From contig NC_063073.1 of the NCBI RefSeq assembly GCF_022605165.1, positions 1,674,001 through 1,738,000 on the forward strand: 64,000 nucleotides of DNA, written 5' to 3'. The notes below the pieces were generated by a model that saw only the letters and a program-made list of their open reading frames with translations, was not told the DNA's origin and ran no database searches. Origin of the DNA: Purpureocillium takamizusanense. Its lineage: Eukaryota; Ascomycota; Sordariomycetes; Hypocreales; Ophiocordycipitaceae. Positions within the stretch are counted from its first letter, which is position 1; the number at the start of each line of letters is the position of its first letter. The position numbers and the translations under genes are program-made. Shown one piece after another: positions 1 to 9,639 of this stretch.

Positions 1-935
1 TGACTTCTCGTCGTCTTCCCTGGCGTCGTCGGATGGGTAAGGTGGCGGGGCGTGCAACGGTGTCGAGTCAGGAGCTTCAGCCTTGGGCGAGGAGAATGTG
101 CGCGAGGCCTCCGGCGTGTCGTGCGCCTGGTTCAATGTTAACAATGGAGAGCAAGGCAATTGAGCAGCAGCGTACGTACCCCATTCAATAAAGATTGCTT
201 GTTGGGAGTCGCAAGTACGGGCTGATTAGCCCCAGGCTCCTGGCTCCCCACGGGCGCTAGCCAGTTGACCCGAATCTTGCGCTCCTGGATTTGGCCCTTG
301 TCCGTCGACTCAAGCTGCGCAAGGCAAGTCAGCAACCGCACGCGTCAGCTACACAGCAATATGTTGGCTACACTCACCACTGCAGCAATGCTGGCAAACT
401 CCTTCTCTGGTGTGATAGGCGCAGACTGAACGAGAAACTTATCACGACATCTTGTGTCCAGGGGAGGGTCCGCCTTCATCGCTTGAAGAAGAACTGGAGG
501 TACGTCAGTAGCTGAAGGGGGTCAGTGAAAGGTTTGTCGCGAACAAGCATACCGGTGACATCAAAGGCCTGCCCAGGCTCGATGCGGCCTGCATTGGGTC
601 GTACACAGTACCTATTACGCAGTCAGCGCGGATCGGATCGGGGTTCAATGCTTCGGGGGAGGTTCGTACTGTTTCGGGGCGGTTGTTTTGACCTGCAAGC
701 GAGCACATGTTAGCCAAAAAGCCCGAGCGCCGAGCGCGATGCATTGGTTTCGCCTACCTTGAATGCGAGTGGCGTCGAGGTCGGGTTCTTGATTGTCAGG
801 GTCTGCGACACCTCGACTGTGAAAGGGCCTGCGCACGCTACGTCAGTATCGGGTGGCGGAGCTGCAGGATCTCACGATGCCGTGGTGGTACATACGCCGA
901 AAGCTCAGCTCGAAAGGCTCGATGTCGACCGACAT
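1..935 (-). CDS. SCS2: Scs2/VAP-family ER membrane contact protein, 3' partial
   Basis: Major sperm protein (MSP) domain protein of the VAP family, an ER tail-anchored receptor for FFAT-motif lipid-transfer and regulatory proteins at membrane contact sites. Exons on the plus scale are 896-935, 758-828, 670-692, 553-611, 378-493, 180-314 and 1-126; all junctions are GT-AG and keep frame. The start MSVDIEPFELSF is the usual family N terminus. The MSP fold follows directly, with LTIKNPTSTPLAFKVKTTAP and then YCVRPNAGRIEPG, the conserved FFAT-binding strand region. It continues through KFLVQSAPIT to about residue 125. After that comes a low-complexity linker, and the frame is still open at base 1, so the coiled coil and C-terminal membrane anchor lie outside the window. 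Exon 3 is only 23 nt. It diverges from the UBX gene at 2598. Confidence 0.93.
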
Positions 936-2597
936 GATTGTGTAGCTCGCGATGCTCGATAGGGCTGATTTATGCGATGGACTCGGAACAGGGGTGGGGA
1001 GGCGGGAAGCGAGTCTTCTTCTAGCCAAGAGGAAGAGTGAGAGGCGGCGCGCAGCGGTGCGGCGTTTCGGAAGGTGAGAGGAGCAGGCGTTGGACGTGGG
1101 CGCTTTCTGTATCGGCGTCGTTGCGCAGGGCGTTGCAGTCGGGGCTGGTGGTGGTGGGAGGAGGAGGAGAAGACGGCGGCAGCCAGAGCCAGTGACGACG
1201 TTGAAGGCAAGTCGTCCACCTCATCAGCCAGCTCAGCGCAGCGGGCAGGCCGTGTTGGATGAGAGCTACGTCCGTGGTGGCCTGGGGCCTATCACCTCAG
1301 CTCCTCAGCTCCCTGGGGCGCAGAACCTCGGACCACTGCAAATGCCCTGTGACAGAGGTACCACCTATCTTGGTACATACTACACCCGCACCTCATAGCG
1401 GCGCCGTACGTCCGTCGTCAGGACACAGTGGAGCGCTGAGGTGGCCTTCTTCGATGCCGGCCGACCAATGCGTGGCGACCTGACTAAGCCGGCTACTATC
1501 TGCTGTGGATCGGCACCTTGCAGTTCAGCTCCTCCTCCAAGAGCCAGCGCCGTACTTGCCTTGCCGTGAGCTTGTGCTCAAGCTCTTCCTCAATTTGACA
1601 CCCGAGCACGTGCTCGGCGTGTGTATGCCGTTACATCCCACTACACGCAATCCCTTTTCGTGGCCTTGTGTGGCATCGCTGCAGGGGCCAAGGGAAGACG
1701 GCGCTCTGGTCCGCAAAAGGCTTGTGGACTGTGAGGCGATGTGCCTGCAGCACAGCACAGGCCCTAGTTGCGCCGGAGCTCCGGTTGTCATGGCTGTGGC
1801 TCCGTGGGTTGGCCACAAGCTTCTGTGCCAAAGCGTCATCGTGTACGAAGTACGAAGTAGTTCATACGCAGACATGGCATCGTTGAAGATGTACGCACTT
1901 CGTACTTACTAGGTAGTTTTTCTGGAATTCTGGCCTTTTCCATGAGCAAAGTAACTGGTCCCCCGGACAATAGGCACTAAGTTACTGGGTAGAACACTGC
2001 GCAATGTACCTCAGGCATCGTATGCGCCTCACTCACTCCGCAGATGACGCCGTCATTGACCAACCTCCAGCGCCCCCACCTCAACTACCTCTAGGTAGAA
2101 CCACGCGCCTCCAGGGCTATTGACCGCCGTATTACCGGCGACAGAACTACTAAGGTTCCTCGTCTGCACGAAATAATTGAGTGTCCCTGAGCTTGGGTTT
2201 GCCCCGCGCCCGGGGCAGCGCAGAGCTAAACCCACTTGGTAGGCCCGCCGCAGCAGGTAACAGCTGTGACGTTGCTGGAGTGCCCGCGAGCTTCACTCCC
2301 AAGGTTTCACCACCATCAGTCAAACTCGACTTCTGGCACATATATAAAATCGCCTTCGCAAGGAAACCCGTCACCTTACAGGTTTCACCTTTCAACGCCG
2401 TCCCGACCGACAAGCAAGCCTCTCACCTCTTCGTCACACGCACACGCGACCTCGCCGGCTGTCTCACAAGCTCCGTGCCCCACGATACCTACACCCATCG
2501 CCCTACTACAGCCCCGCAGCGTCACCACGTCTCACTCCCGCACCATCAGTACCTACCTACGTCTGCAACACCTCACTCACACCTTGCCACCGCCACG
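936..2597. other. Divergent spacer between SCS2 and the UBX gene
   Basis: 1.66 kb with no supportable gene. The part next to SCS2 (about 1000-1200) is GC-rich 5' leader/promoter. Positions 1844-1859 hold two overlapping copies of TACGAAGTA, and a near copy on the other strand lies at 1896-1904. Short TAGGTA/TACCTC words occur around 1909-2095. A TATA-like element lies at 2341. The last 200 bases before 2598 are a C/A-rich leader. Open frames here, such as 1505-1912, show no protein-like composition. Confidence 0.6.
2341..2349 (+). promoter_or_regulatory. TATA-like element upstream of the UBX gene
   Basis: TATATAAAA lies about 250 bases before the ATG at 2598 and is followed by a C/A-rich leader. 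This fits a fungal core promoter with a long 5' UTR. Assignment is by sequence and position only. Confidence 0.45.
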
Positions 2598-3757
2598 ATG
2601 CCGTCAGACCTAGAGCAGCTGCTCGAAATGGGCTTCGACAAGGCCCGCGCCGAACTCGCCGTCAAGAAGAGCGGAGGCCGTAAGCCTCTCCGCCCATGTA
2701 TCCCAAGTCTCAACGGTTTCACTGACAAAGGCCCCCTCCCATAGTGCAAGGCGCACTGCAGTTCCTCGAGGACACCCAGGACAAGCCTTTGGATGAGCTC
2801 CAGGCTGCTCAAGCCGCCGCTGACGAGGACGAGGACGAGACCAAAGCCGAGATCGCCGAGCTGGAAACGGGTCAGGCACGCTCACTTGTCTGCAACGAGT
2901 GCGGCAAGCGCTTCCGCAACAAGGACCTGGCCAGCTACCATGCCTCCAAGACGTGAGTTTTTCCACCTGCTGCGTCTTCCTCATGCCTCCGAGAAGGGCA
3001 GCTGTTGACCAAGTCGTTGCAGTGAGCACACGGACTTTTCAGAGTCTACAGACGAGATTGCTCCCCTGACAGAGGAGGAGAAGAAGAACAGGCTTGAGGA
3101 GCTCCGCCAGCGCTTGCAAGCCAAGAGGGCAGTGCAGTCTCAACAGGACAAGGAGGAAAACAAGCGCAATGAGGTATGTCGTCCCTTCATGAACCCCCGC
3201 CAATTGCGGCCGCACCACCGTCTCTGACAACGTCCCAGAAAATCCGGCAAAAGGCTACGAGAGAGAGCCAGGATGCCAAGGAGGAGCTGCAGCGCAAGGA
3301 GCAGATCAAGGAAGCCGCCCGCAAGCGACAGGAGAAGCTGGAGGACCTCGAGGCCAAGAAGCGCATCAAGGCCAAGATCGAGGCCGACAAGGCCGAGCGC
3401 CGCCGCAAGGCAGAGGAAGCCAAGGCCACGCGAGAAGGCCGCGCTCCCGAGGCCCCCGGCAGCGCGCCCCCCGCCGCCGCCGCCGCGGGTTCCGGTCTCG
3501 CCGCCGCGACGACCACGAAGAGCGACCGCAACGAGGCGCGGCTACGGCTTCAGACGGGTTCCGGCAACATCACCAAGACGTTGCCCGCCGACACGACCTT
3601 GTTTGAGCTGGCGCAGATGGTGGAGAGCGAAACCGGCAACGCGGTTGCGAGCTTCATGACGACCTTTCCCAAGAGGACGTTTGAGGGCGACGTGGACATG
3701 TCCAAGACGCTGAAGGAAGCGGGCTTCGTTCCCTCGGCAGTGCTAATTGTCAAGTAA
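2598..3757 (+). CDS. UBA-UBX domain protein with internal C2H2 finger (UBXN1/SAKS1-like)
   Basis: Predicted 319-residue Cdc48/p97 adaptor that links ubiquitinated cargo to the AAA ATPase. Exons are 2598-2679, 2745-2952, 3023-3173 and 3239-3757. Residues 1-40 form a UBA domain (LEQLLEMGFDKARAELAVKK, then GALQFLED), interrupted by intron 1. Residues 77-99 hold a zinc-finger pattern, CNECGKRFRNKD then H-x5-H. Residues 105-215 are a charged coiled coil rich in K, E and R. An Ala/Pro linker follows. About residue 243 to the end is the UBX domain (RLRLQTGSGNI, FELAQMVE, SAVLIVK). The p97-contact loop reads FPKRTF, where the canonical motif is FPR. Domain order UBA, coiled coil, UBX matches UBXN1/SAKS1; the finger is common in fungal members. 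Convergent with RPP1. Confidence 0.92.
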
Positions 3758-4494
3758 AGCCGAGTAACACTTTGATACGAGCGTTTCGCATCTAGACTAG
3801 CTTATTAGTTGGGGAGTTGGTGGCGGCAATGGCAGTCAGATGCACGACTTTGGAGCCATATCTGAGTCTTGGCCTCATCACAATGGCCCTTTCACTGTAT
3901 CAAAATCGACGCAGATGCGAGCCTAATGGGTGAAGGTAAGGCAGTTATGACACAACCGAAAACTACCGGGCCCTCTTCCTGGGCATCATATCACGGAGAA
4001 CGAATACGACTTCAAGGTCTCTTCGCTCGAAGCCGATCGGTTGACTCAAGTGTGCAAAAAGTCCTTCCAGGTATGATGCCGGAGACCCGTCTCATTCCAT
4101 GGGAGAGACCGGCATTGATCGAGCATCCTCGGCTGCAGCAGGGTGGCGCATGTCCCTTCAATTTTCGAAGTATACGTGGGGAGCTCCCCCCAAGGCGCCG
4201 GAAACGTCCGTATCCACTGTTGCACACAATCACTTAGACCAGGTGGCGGACCGCGAGGTTTGCATGGTAACAGTCCTCTTTTTTGTTTTCCAGAGCCCTG
4301 TAACTGACCAATTCTCCACCCCGGGTGAAAACTCCGTCGTTTGAGTGCATTCATCATATTGACGAAGCTACTCTGTCCAGGCCCGCAGGATATATCATGC
4401 CGTCTCCATCCTGTATGATCGATCGATCGTGAACCCCGAAGCCATGCAGTTGAAGTACAAGGAAGCAAGAAAACAGTCGTCGCGGCGTAGTTGC
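3758..4494. other. Convergent spacer between the UBX gene and RPP1
   Basis: About 740 bases between two 3' ends, so it should hold both 3' UTRs. A 122-codon plus-strand open frame (3869-4237) and its opposite-strand counterparts lack protein-like composition. No RNA gene or repeat is evident, apart from a short ATCGATCGATCGT run near 4420. Confidence 0.5.
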
Positions 4495-5104
4495 TTAGTC
4501 GAAGAGACCGAAGCCCATGTCCTCGTCCGACTCCTCCTTCTCTGTGACAAGCGTTAGCGTCCATCGTAGTAGGCAGTCCTCGGCATGTAAAATTTGACGT
4601 ACCCTCCTCCTTCTCCTCAGCGGCAGGGGCAGCGGCGTCACCACCGGCGCCGGCGGCACCACCAGCAGCGGGGGCAGCAGCGCCGCCACCAGAGCCGACG
4701 TTGACGAGCAGGTCCTTGACGTCCTTGCCCTCCAGAGCCTGTAGAATCAATCCCGTCAGCAATGCATTCCCGCTTCTTCGTACAACGATAGTGTCGTCAT
4801 TCGTCATCGGGTCGGTTCGGTCGTACCTTGGCGAAGATGGAAGCCCAGATGGGCTCGAACTCCTCGACACCGGCAGCCTTGATCAGGGTCTGCAGCTTGT
4901 CGGCCTGAACATCGAGCGCGTTAGCAAAGCGACTTCCGACACGCATTGTAGAAATCATCGCAGGGCATCGGGGCCGTTCGACGTCGGCTGTCATGGCGTG
5001 CGTGCGCATGCGAGCGCGCGTTTGGAGACACTCACAGTGATCTCGACACCATCATCGGCGAGGATGAGGGCCGCGTAGGACGAAGCGAGTTCGGGGGTAG
5101 ACAT
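4495..5104 (-). CDS. RPP1: 60S acidic ribosomal protein P1
   Basis: 109-residue P1 stalk protein, part of the P0-(P1-P2)2 lateral stalk that recruits and activates translation GTPases. Exons are 5036-5104, 4827-4904, 4603-4738 and 4495-4541. The N-terminal helical dimerisation domain begins [18 protein letters not shown] and continues through [14 protein letters not shown] and [15 protein letters not shown]. An Ala/Gly-rich hinge and an acidic segment follow. The protein ends [12 protein letters not shown], the hallmark C-terminal peptide that contacts elongation factors. Three closely spaced introns are typical of a fungal ribosomal-protein gene. A cluster of CCAAT boxes lies just upstream, and the gene diverges from the DUF2408 gene at 6088. 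Confidence 0.97.
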
Positions 5105-6087
5105 TGTGACTGCGGGTTTGGCGTGCGTTGACGGGGGAAGAATGTCTACACGATGCGTCGTGGTGGTTGCAGTGCAATAATCACCAAAAGCGGGCTGACA
5201 CCACAAAAATTCCGCTCGCGCCCAAAATTCGGCTGGAGGGCTTGAAAGACCTAAAGTGCAAAGGACCAACTGTTATTCCGTCTGCCGACCGTGGATCGCC
5301 CGGACTCGGGCACTGATTGGACCAACCAATTCCGGCCAATCAGTGGCCACGCATAATAGTCTGTGGGGCCCACGCAAGCATCCACCGAAGACCCCACCAG
5401 ATGGCGAAAGATGGAACCTCCACTGAAAGCCTCCCCCACCAGGCCAGCGCTCGTTGGTGGTGGCTCTTGCACTTGCACCTCATCATCAGCCGCCTGGAGT
5501 GGTTCTATGCTTGCTGACACGCTTGCCTGACGTCGCTTGGTCCTGCAGCAGCGAACTGAGACAGGAAGCGTTTGCGCGATCGTGCTTGTTGCGCAAAGCT
5601 GCGGGATCATAAATAGCGGCAATGTAGATCTACTGTATCGTCCGCGACCACGATCTCGTTTCTCGAGTCAGCATTTTCCCCTACGGAGTGCGCACGACGC
5701 ACCGCATTTAAACCTACCTACTTAGCCTACGCCACCGAAGGTCCCCCGCTACCTGACCGAGTGCTCGCCCGCCGGGAGATCGCAGCCGCCCGAGCTCGAC
5801 CGAGTCCGGCCTCTGGACAGCCACCCCGCGCGCAGCTTCCGTCTTGCTTGGTAACCACCTCAACACCACCACCTCCACCACCACCACCTTCTCCTCCTCC
5901 CCGGCTTCTCCACCACTACCATCCTCGTAAGGGTTGGAATCTCGACTTCGCCAACAGTGCATTGCATAAGTCGGCCAGCGGCTCATAGCCACCATCGAAC
6001 CCGGACTTGTTGACGTCAGCGCAATTCACCTTCCCGCACTGTGTCTGTGCGACGCCTCGCGAACGAACACTCGACGTTGTCGCCAGA
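5105..6087. other. Divergent promoter region of RPP1 and the DUF2408 gene
   Basis: About 980 bases. The RPP1-proximal half has three CCAAT boxes at 5316-5340. The half next to 6088 carries ACCTACCTACTTAGCC at 5713-5728 and a CACCACC-type microsatellite at about 5858-5890, consistent with promoter and 5' UTR. No gene recognised. Confidence 0.55.
5316..5340 (-). promoter_or_regulatory. Triple CCAAT box, probable HAP/CBC site of RPP1
   Basis: ATTGG at 5316-5320, CCAAT at 5326-5330 and CCAAT at 5336-5340 start exactly 10 bases apart, one helical turn each. They lie about 212-236 bases before the RPP1 start codon. CCAAT boxes are bound by the HAP2/3/5 complex in fungi. Use by RPP1 is inferred from distance. 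Confidence 0.5.
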
Positions 6088-7644
6088 ATGGACACACCAG
6101 CAGTTCCGGCGCCGCGGGATGCCCGGGAACGTGCCATCTTAGATCGCCTCGTCATCGTCCGCGATCAGCTGCTCCTGCTGAAGCAGGATAGGACAACGTA
6201 CATCCGCAGCCAGGACGTCATTCCGCTGTACGACCAGACCATCGAGCAGGTCAAGGAACTGAATACTGTCCGCGCGGAGACCGGGAACAAGGAGGAGAAC
6301 AGACGTAAGTCGCGCGCGCCTTGTGTCGCGCATGCGCTGACCCTTCCATCTCTGTAGTGGACAAGGTTCTCGAGAGCTGTTTCCAGCTGCTGTCTCTATT
6401 CTACCTGACCATTGGCCGCAACAATGAGGCCCCCGCAGCCGTCGCGCTGACGTCGACCGTCAAGCGCCTGCTCGACCACCTCACCGAAGCCGATCTGTAC
6501 TCTGCCAAGGATCTGGAAAGCATCAAGTCGACGCTGGCCAAGCTGTTCAAGAGCATCAGCCAAGCGCAGGAGGAGCAGAACCCTGAAGAGCAGCACTCGC
6601 CATACATGCTGGCGCTGCTGGCGAAAAGAGTGGAGAATTGCCAAGCGTCCCTCGCCAACCTGCAGAAGCGACTCGAGCGGATTGGCGAGCCGCTCCTGGT
6701 GATGCATGAGAAGATGATATCCATACTGCGCCAGATCTCCTTGGCCAACACAAAGTCAAAGGTGGGTCCGGATGCATTGCCCACGGGTCAGGAGGCGCGC
6801 CAGCTGACGAAGATGTAGTTCTCGACCAGCGAGGTTCAGAAGCTTCGAAAGCAGCTGGTAGAGATTGGTGAGCAACGCAAGGACGGCAAGTTCACCACCG
6901 AGGACGGCACAGAGCCCAAAGGTGGGCCCGAGATTTGCGATCTGTACAACCGATGTTTGAGGTGGTCTGACCTGGTGTTGGAACGGTAAGCACACGGCTA
7001 TGGACATCTTTTTTCGTGACCGCTGATGGGTTTCTGCAGAAAAGGACAAGTCGCCGAGCAATGGCGGCCAACATACGACGCGCTCGTCGCCATTCGGAAT
7101 GACCTTGAGAAGCTGTCGCTGACGCAAGCTTGGTCGCTCCGTGAGACGGACCTGTATGACTTCCAGCGTCAATTAGACAAGATTGACGAGAGCCGGCAGA
7201 GCGGAAACTTTTACGATGAGAAGGGGCGGCCGGCAGACCTTTGGACGCAGCGTACCATGCTCTACTTGATCCGGCGGAGCTACGCGTACATCTACTCGTT
7301 CATGCTGGCGTCGGAGCCGGTATCGGAGGCGTTGCTGCCCATTTACAACCAGCTCCAGACGCTGAAACGGTGCCTGATCGAGGTCAAGAACAACGGAGGC
7401 GTCTCATCTGTCCGAGAGCTGTACCCGTACAGCATGAAGGCAAGTCGCACTTACGATGAGGGACCGCGCCATGGCTAACCCCACACAGCTTACCTCGCTG
7501 GATAACATGAGGGTCGACGGCAAATTTGTGGTTAACGGAGACATTCCAGAAGGCCAAGGAAGTGTTAGCGAGCTTCTCGCCGAGTGCTTCGACATCAACT
7601 ATGACTTGAGAGTCGCAGTCGAAGAGAATGCCAACAGCGAGTAG
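6088..7644 (+). CDS. DUF2408 / UPF0662 family protein, Cub1 (YPL260W)-like
   Basis: 447-residue cytosolic, largely helical protein of the fungal DUF2408 family. The relatives are S. cerevisiae YPL260W/Cub1 and S. pombe SPAC30C2.08; the biochemical role is poorly defined. Exons are 6088-6304, 6358-6761, 6819-6985, 7040-7439 and 7489-7644. Repeated helical blocks are visible: LDRLVIVRDQLLLLKQDR near the N terminus, VLESCFQLLSLFYLTIGR after intron 1, and RTMLYLIRRSYAYIYSFM toward the C terminus. The last intron (7440-7488) has a GC donor, AAG|GCAAGT, rather than GT. The start is the first ATG of the frame, after a stop-containing leader. No signal peptide or membrane segment is apparent. Confidence 0.88.
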
Positions 7645-7954
7645 AGCGTTGGGGGGTTCGATGATTTTGTATGATGAGGAATGTCGCTTGATGGAAGGTG
7701 GCTCGGGCTGAGCCCGGGCGCACATGAGGGATTGCGATGCCAATCGGTCTGGCTAGCTTTGCGAGGCGCCGCGGTGGTTTTTCTTAAGAATTGGTGTCCA
7801 GCAATGGGGTATGGGTCACCGCACAGTGGATTCTACCGAAGCAAGGTATGACAGTCTGGACTGATCACGGCGGCAATCACGACCTGGGAGACGACAATAT
7901 GGCCTGTCTTGATATTATTGATATGAGCTTCATCATTGATGTGATGGCTGTTTT
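7645..7954. other. Convergent spacer after the DUF2408 gene
   Basis: About 310 bases between two converging 3' ends, with AT-richer stretches suited to 3' UTRs. No gene is seen; the small open frames here are antisense to 3' UTR sequence. Confidence 0.5.
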
Positions 7955-8591
7955 TTACGGATTCCTGAAGGCGCACTTGAAGGGGTAGATTTGTGCCTGT
8001 GGATTGGTTAGTGACGTGAATCGGCATGTGGACAAGACGGGACGACTTGCCTTCTCCGTGTCCCAGACGCCAGAGGTGCTGTAAATGTCATTGCGCAGCT
8101 GCTCGAGCACGGCCTCCTTGGACTCGGCAATACACACGAGGGTGCTGCCCATGAAGTCGAACTTGGTGGCATCGTCATCGGCAGGGACGCTGTTCAGCAG
8201 GGCGCCTATGTTGGGTCAGCTCTCGACGTCTAGCAGCGAGACGATGCTTGCTGCGCAACCCACCGCCCATCTTCCAGGCGCCAGATGTGACATGCGGGGT
8301 CATGTTTTCAAAGTGTTGTCTGTCATATACAGCCGCGGGTGCATCGTGTCAGCAAGACTGGGTCATTTAGCGGCAGCGCGGCAGCGCACAGAGGTCAAAG
8401 ACATACGGGCGCACTTCGAGGCGCTTCTGTACCGTGCCGGGCTTGTCGGGGACGATGACGAGAAACTCGAACTTGTGCGGCGCCGCGGCGGCAGCGGCGG
8501 TAGAGGAAGCCATTGTGCGTGTATTTGGACGGGTGAGCAGGGTGGTGAGTGTGCGGCGTGAGGCGAGGCGGGTGGCGGCAGCGACGGTCAT
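7955..8591 (-). CDS. YciI-like (YCII-related) domain protein, probably mitochondrial
   Basis: 145-residue protein with a single YCII-related alpha/beta ferredoxin-like domain. Exons are 8407-8591, 8264-8319, 8051-8205 and 7955-7996. Recognisable features are EFLVIVPDKPGTVQKRLEVR, then HFENMTP, GSTLVCIAESKEA, and the C-terminal NDIYSTSGVWDTEKAQIYPF, matching fungal relatives. The long start at 8591 adds MTVAAATRLASRRTLTTLLT, a basic, acid-free, amphipathic sequence that looks like a mitochondrial presequence. A second ATG at 8513 would give a 119-residue cytosolic form. The last intron (7997-8050, 54 nt) uses a GC donor and is in frame, so retention would still give a complete protein. Enzymatic role unknown. 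Confidence 0.85.
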
Positions 8592-9357
8592 GATCCGGCA
8601 AGAGGGGCAGGCGGGCGGGTGGGCGAAGAAGGGTTAATACGTATACAGATGTCAATCGGCGCCGGAGGGGAGGGCCGGGAGCCGCGCGGGGGGAGCGCTT
8701 CTGAAATAAAATGCGGCTTGTCTCTGGTTGGGGGGAAGGGAAGGGGAATGGGGGGGTGTCCCGTTGACGATGGAGGGGCTGCTGGTGGGGAAATGCTGCT
8801 GGCATGCATGTTTTGTCGTCGTGGGCGCGCCCTTGTTGGAGAAGAAGCATTGAAGACCTTTGTTGCTTTTGTATGACTTGGCTTGGCGGTGGCTGGTGCA
8901 GGGTAATGGCTAACGTTACGGCTGGTGCGCATTCTTGAGGCCGCAGTTACAGAGCGCGCGACGCTGGTGCGAAAGAGGCCGTGATTTCTACTGTGTTACT
9001 CGTCACGGTATCTTACAAGGTACGAAGTATTTCTATGCTCTTCGCAAAGTAAGAAGGGGGGAGGGGGGTTCAAGTGCAAGGAATTGGGTGAGATCTTATA
9101 CAATTCAGGTATCGGGATGGTCCACTGAGGTTGAATTGGAAGTCTGCGGGCGTACATTAGCTAGAGCAAGCACTGTAGTTACTACTACTAGCTCGAAAAG
9201 GGTCGCTTTGACAACTGCGGAGCGTCGCTCCCTCAACCCCGTTGTACAAACACGACGGCAGTACTACTTTCGTACTTGGAACCAAAGGCCAATACCATCA
9301 TCAGCCGTCAGCCCCTTCGCACCTCCCACACTCTCGAAAGCCCTTGCAACAAAAGCC
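8592..9357. other. Divergent spacer between the YciI-like gene and a small unknown gene
   Basis: About 765 bases. It contains one TACGAAGTA copy (9021-9029), A/G-rich stretches and no recognisable gene. The frame of the downstream small gene is open upstream to 8935 but without an ATG or protein-like codon use. Confidence 0.5.
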
Positions 9358-9639
9358 ATGTCGGTGGTGCACGAGCAGACCGTCTACGTGCTCGCGCACT
9401 ACGACCACGCGGCCGGCGCGGCAACCATCTGCGGCGTGTTCATGGAGCTGCAGGATGCCAACGCCGAGTGCCTGCAGCTGGCGCGGCGCGCGGGCATCAC
9501 GCTCACCAACGAGTCGTCGACGACGGGGCCCGACGGCATGCACCTGTCGCCGGTCGAGCCGGTGCGCTGGGACGCGCCAGAGGGTGTGTCGTGCTGGGTC
9601 GAGGCGCACGAGGTGAAGCCCCCGCGCGTCCTCAAATGA
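9358..9639 (+). CDS. Small hypothetical protein, 93 residues
   Basis: Intronless frame starting MSVVHEQTVYVLAHYDH and ending VKPPRVLK. Codons are strongly GC-ending from the ATG onward and lose that bias upstream, which supports the start. The sequence is compact and soluble, with no signal peptide, membrane segment or cysteine pattern. It contains a helix-like segment (FMELQDANAECLQLARRAG) and ends with an acidic, Trp-containing region (VSCWVEAHEV). I do not recognise a family. A real but lineage-restricted gene is the best reading. Confidence 0.55.
   Translation: MSVVHEQTVYVLAHYDHAAGAATICGVFMELQDANAECLQLARRAGITLTNESSTTGPDGMHLSPVEPVRWDAPEGVSCWVEAHEVKPPRVLK

Noticed and set aside
1844..1859. 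Similarity of TACGAAGTA to loxP arms
   Set aside because: Only a short core matches and there is no spacer plus inverted arm, so recombinase sites are not supported.
4046..4870. 274-codon minus frame through the RPP1 3' exons
   Set aside because: It contains the RPP1 hinge only because it reads through introns and the 3' UTR; the spliced RPP1 model explains the conserved pieces.
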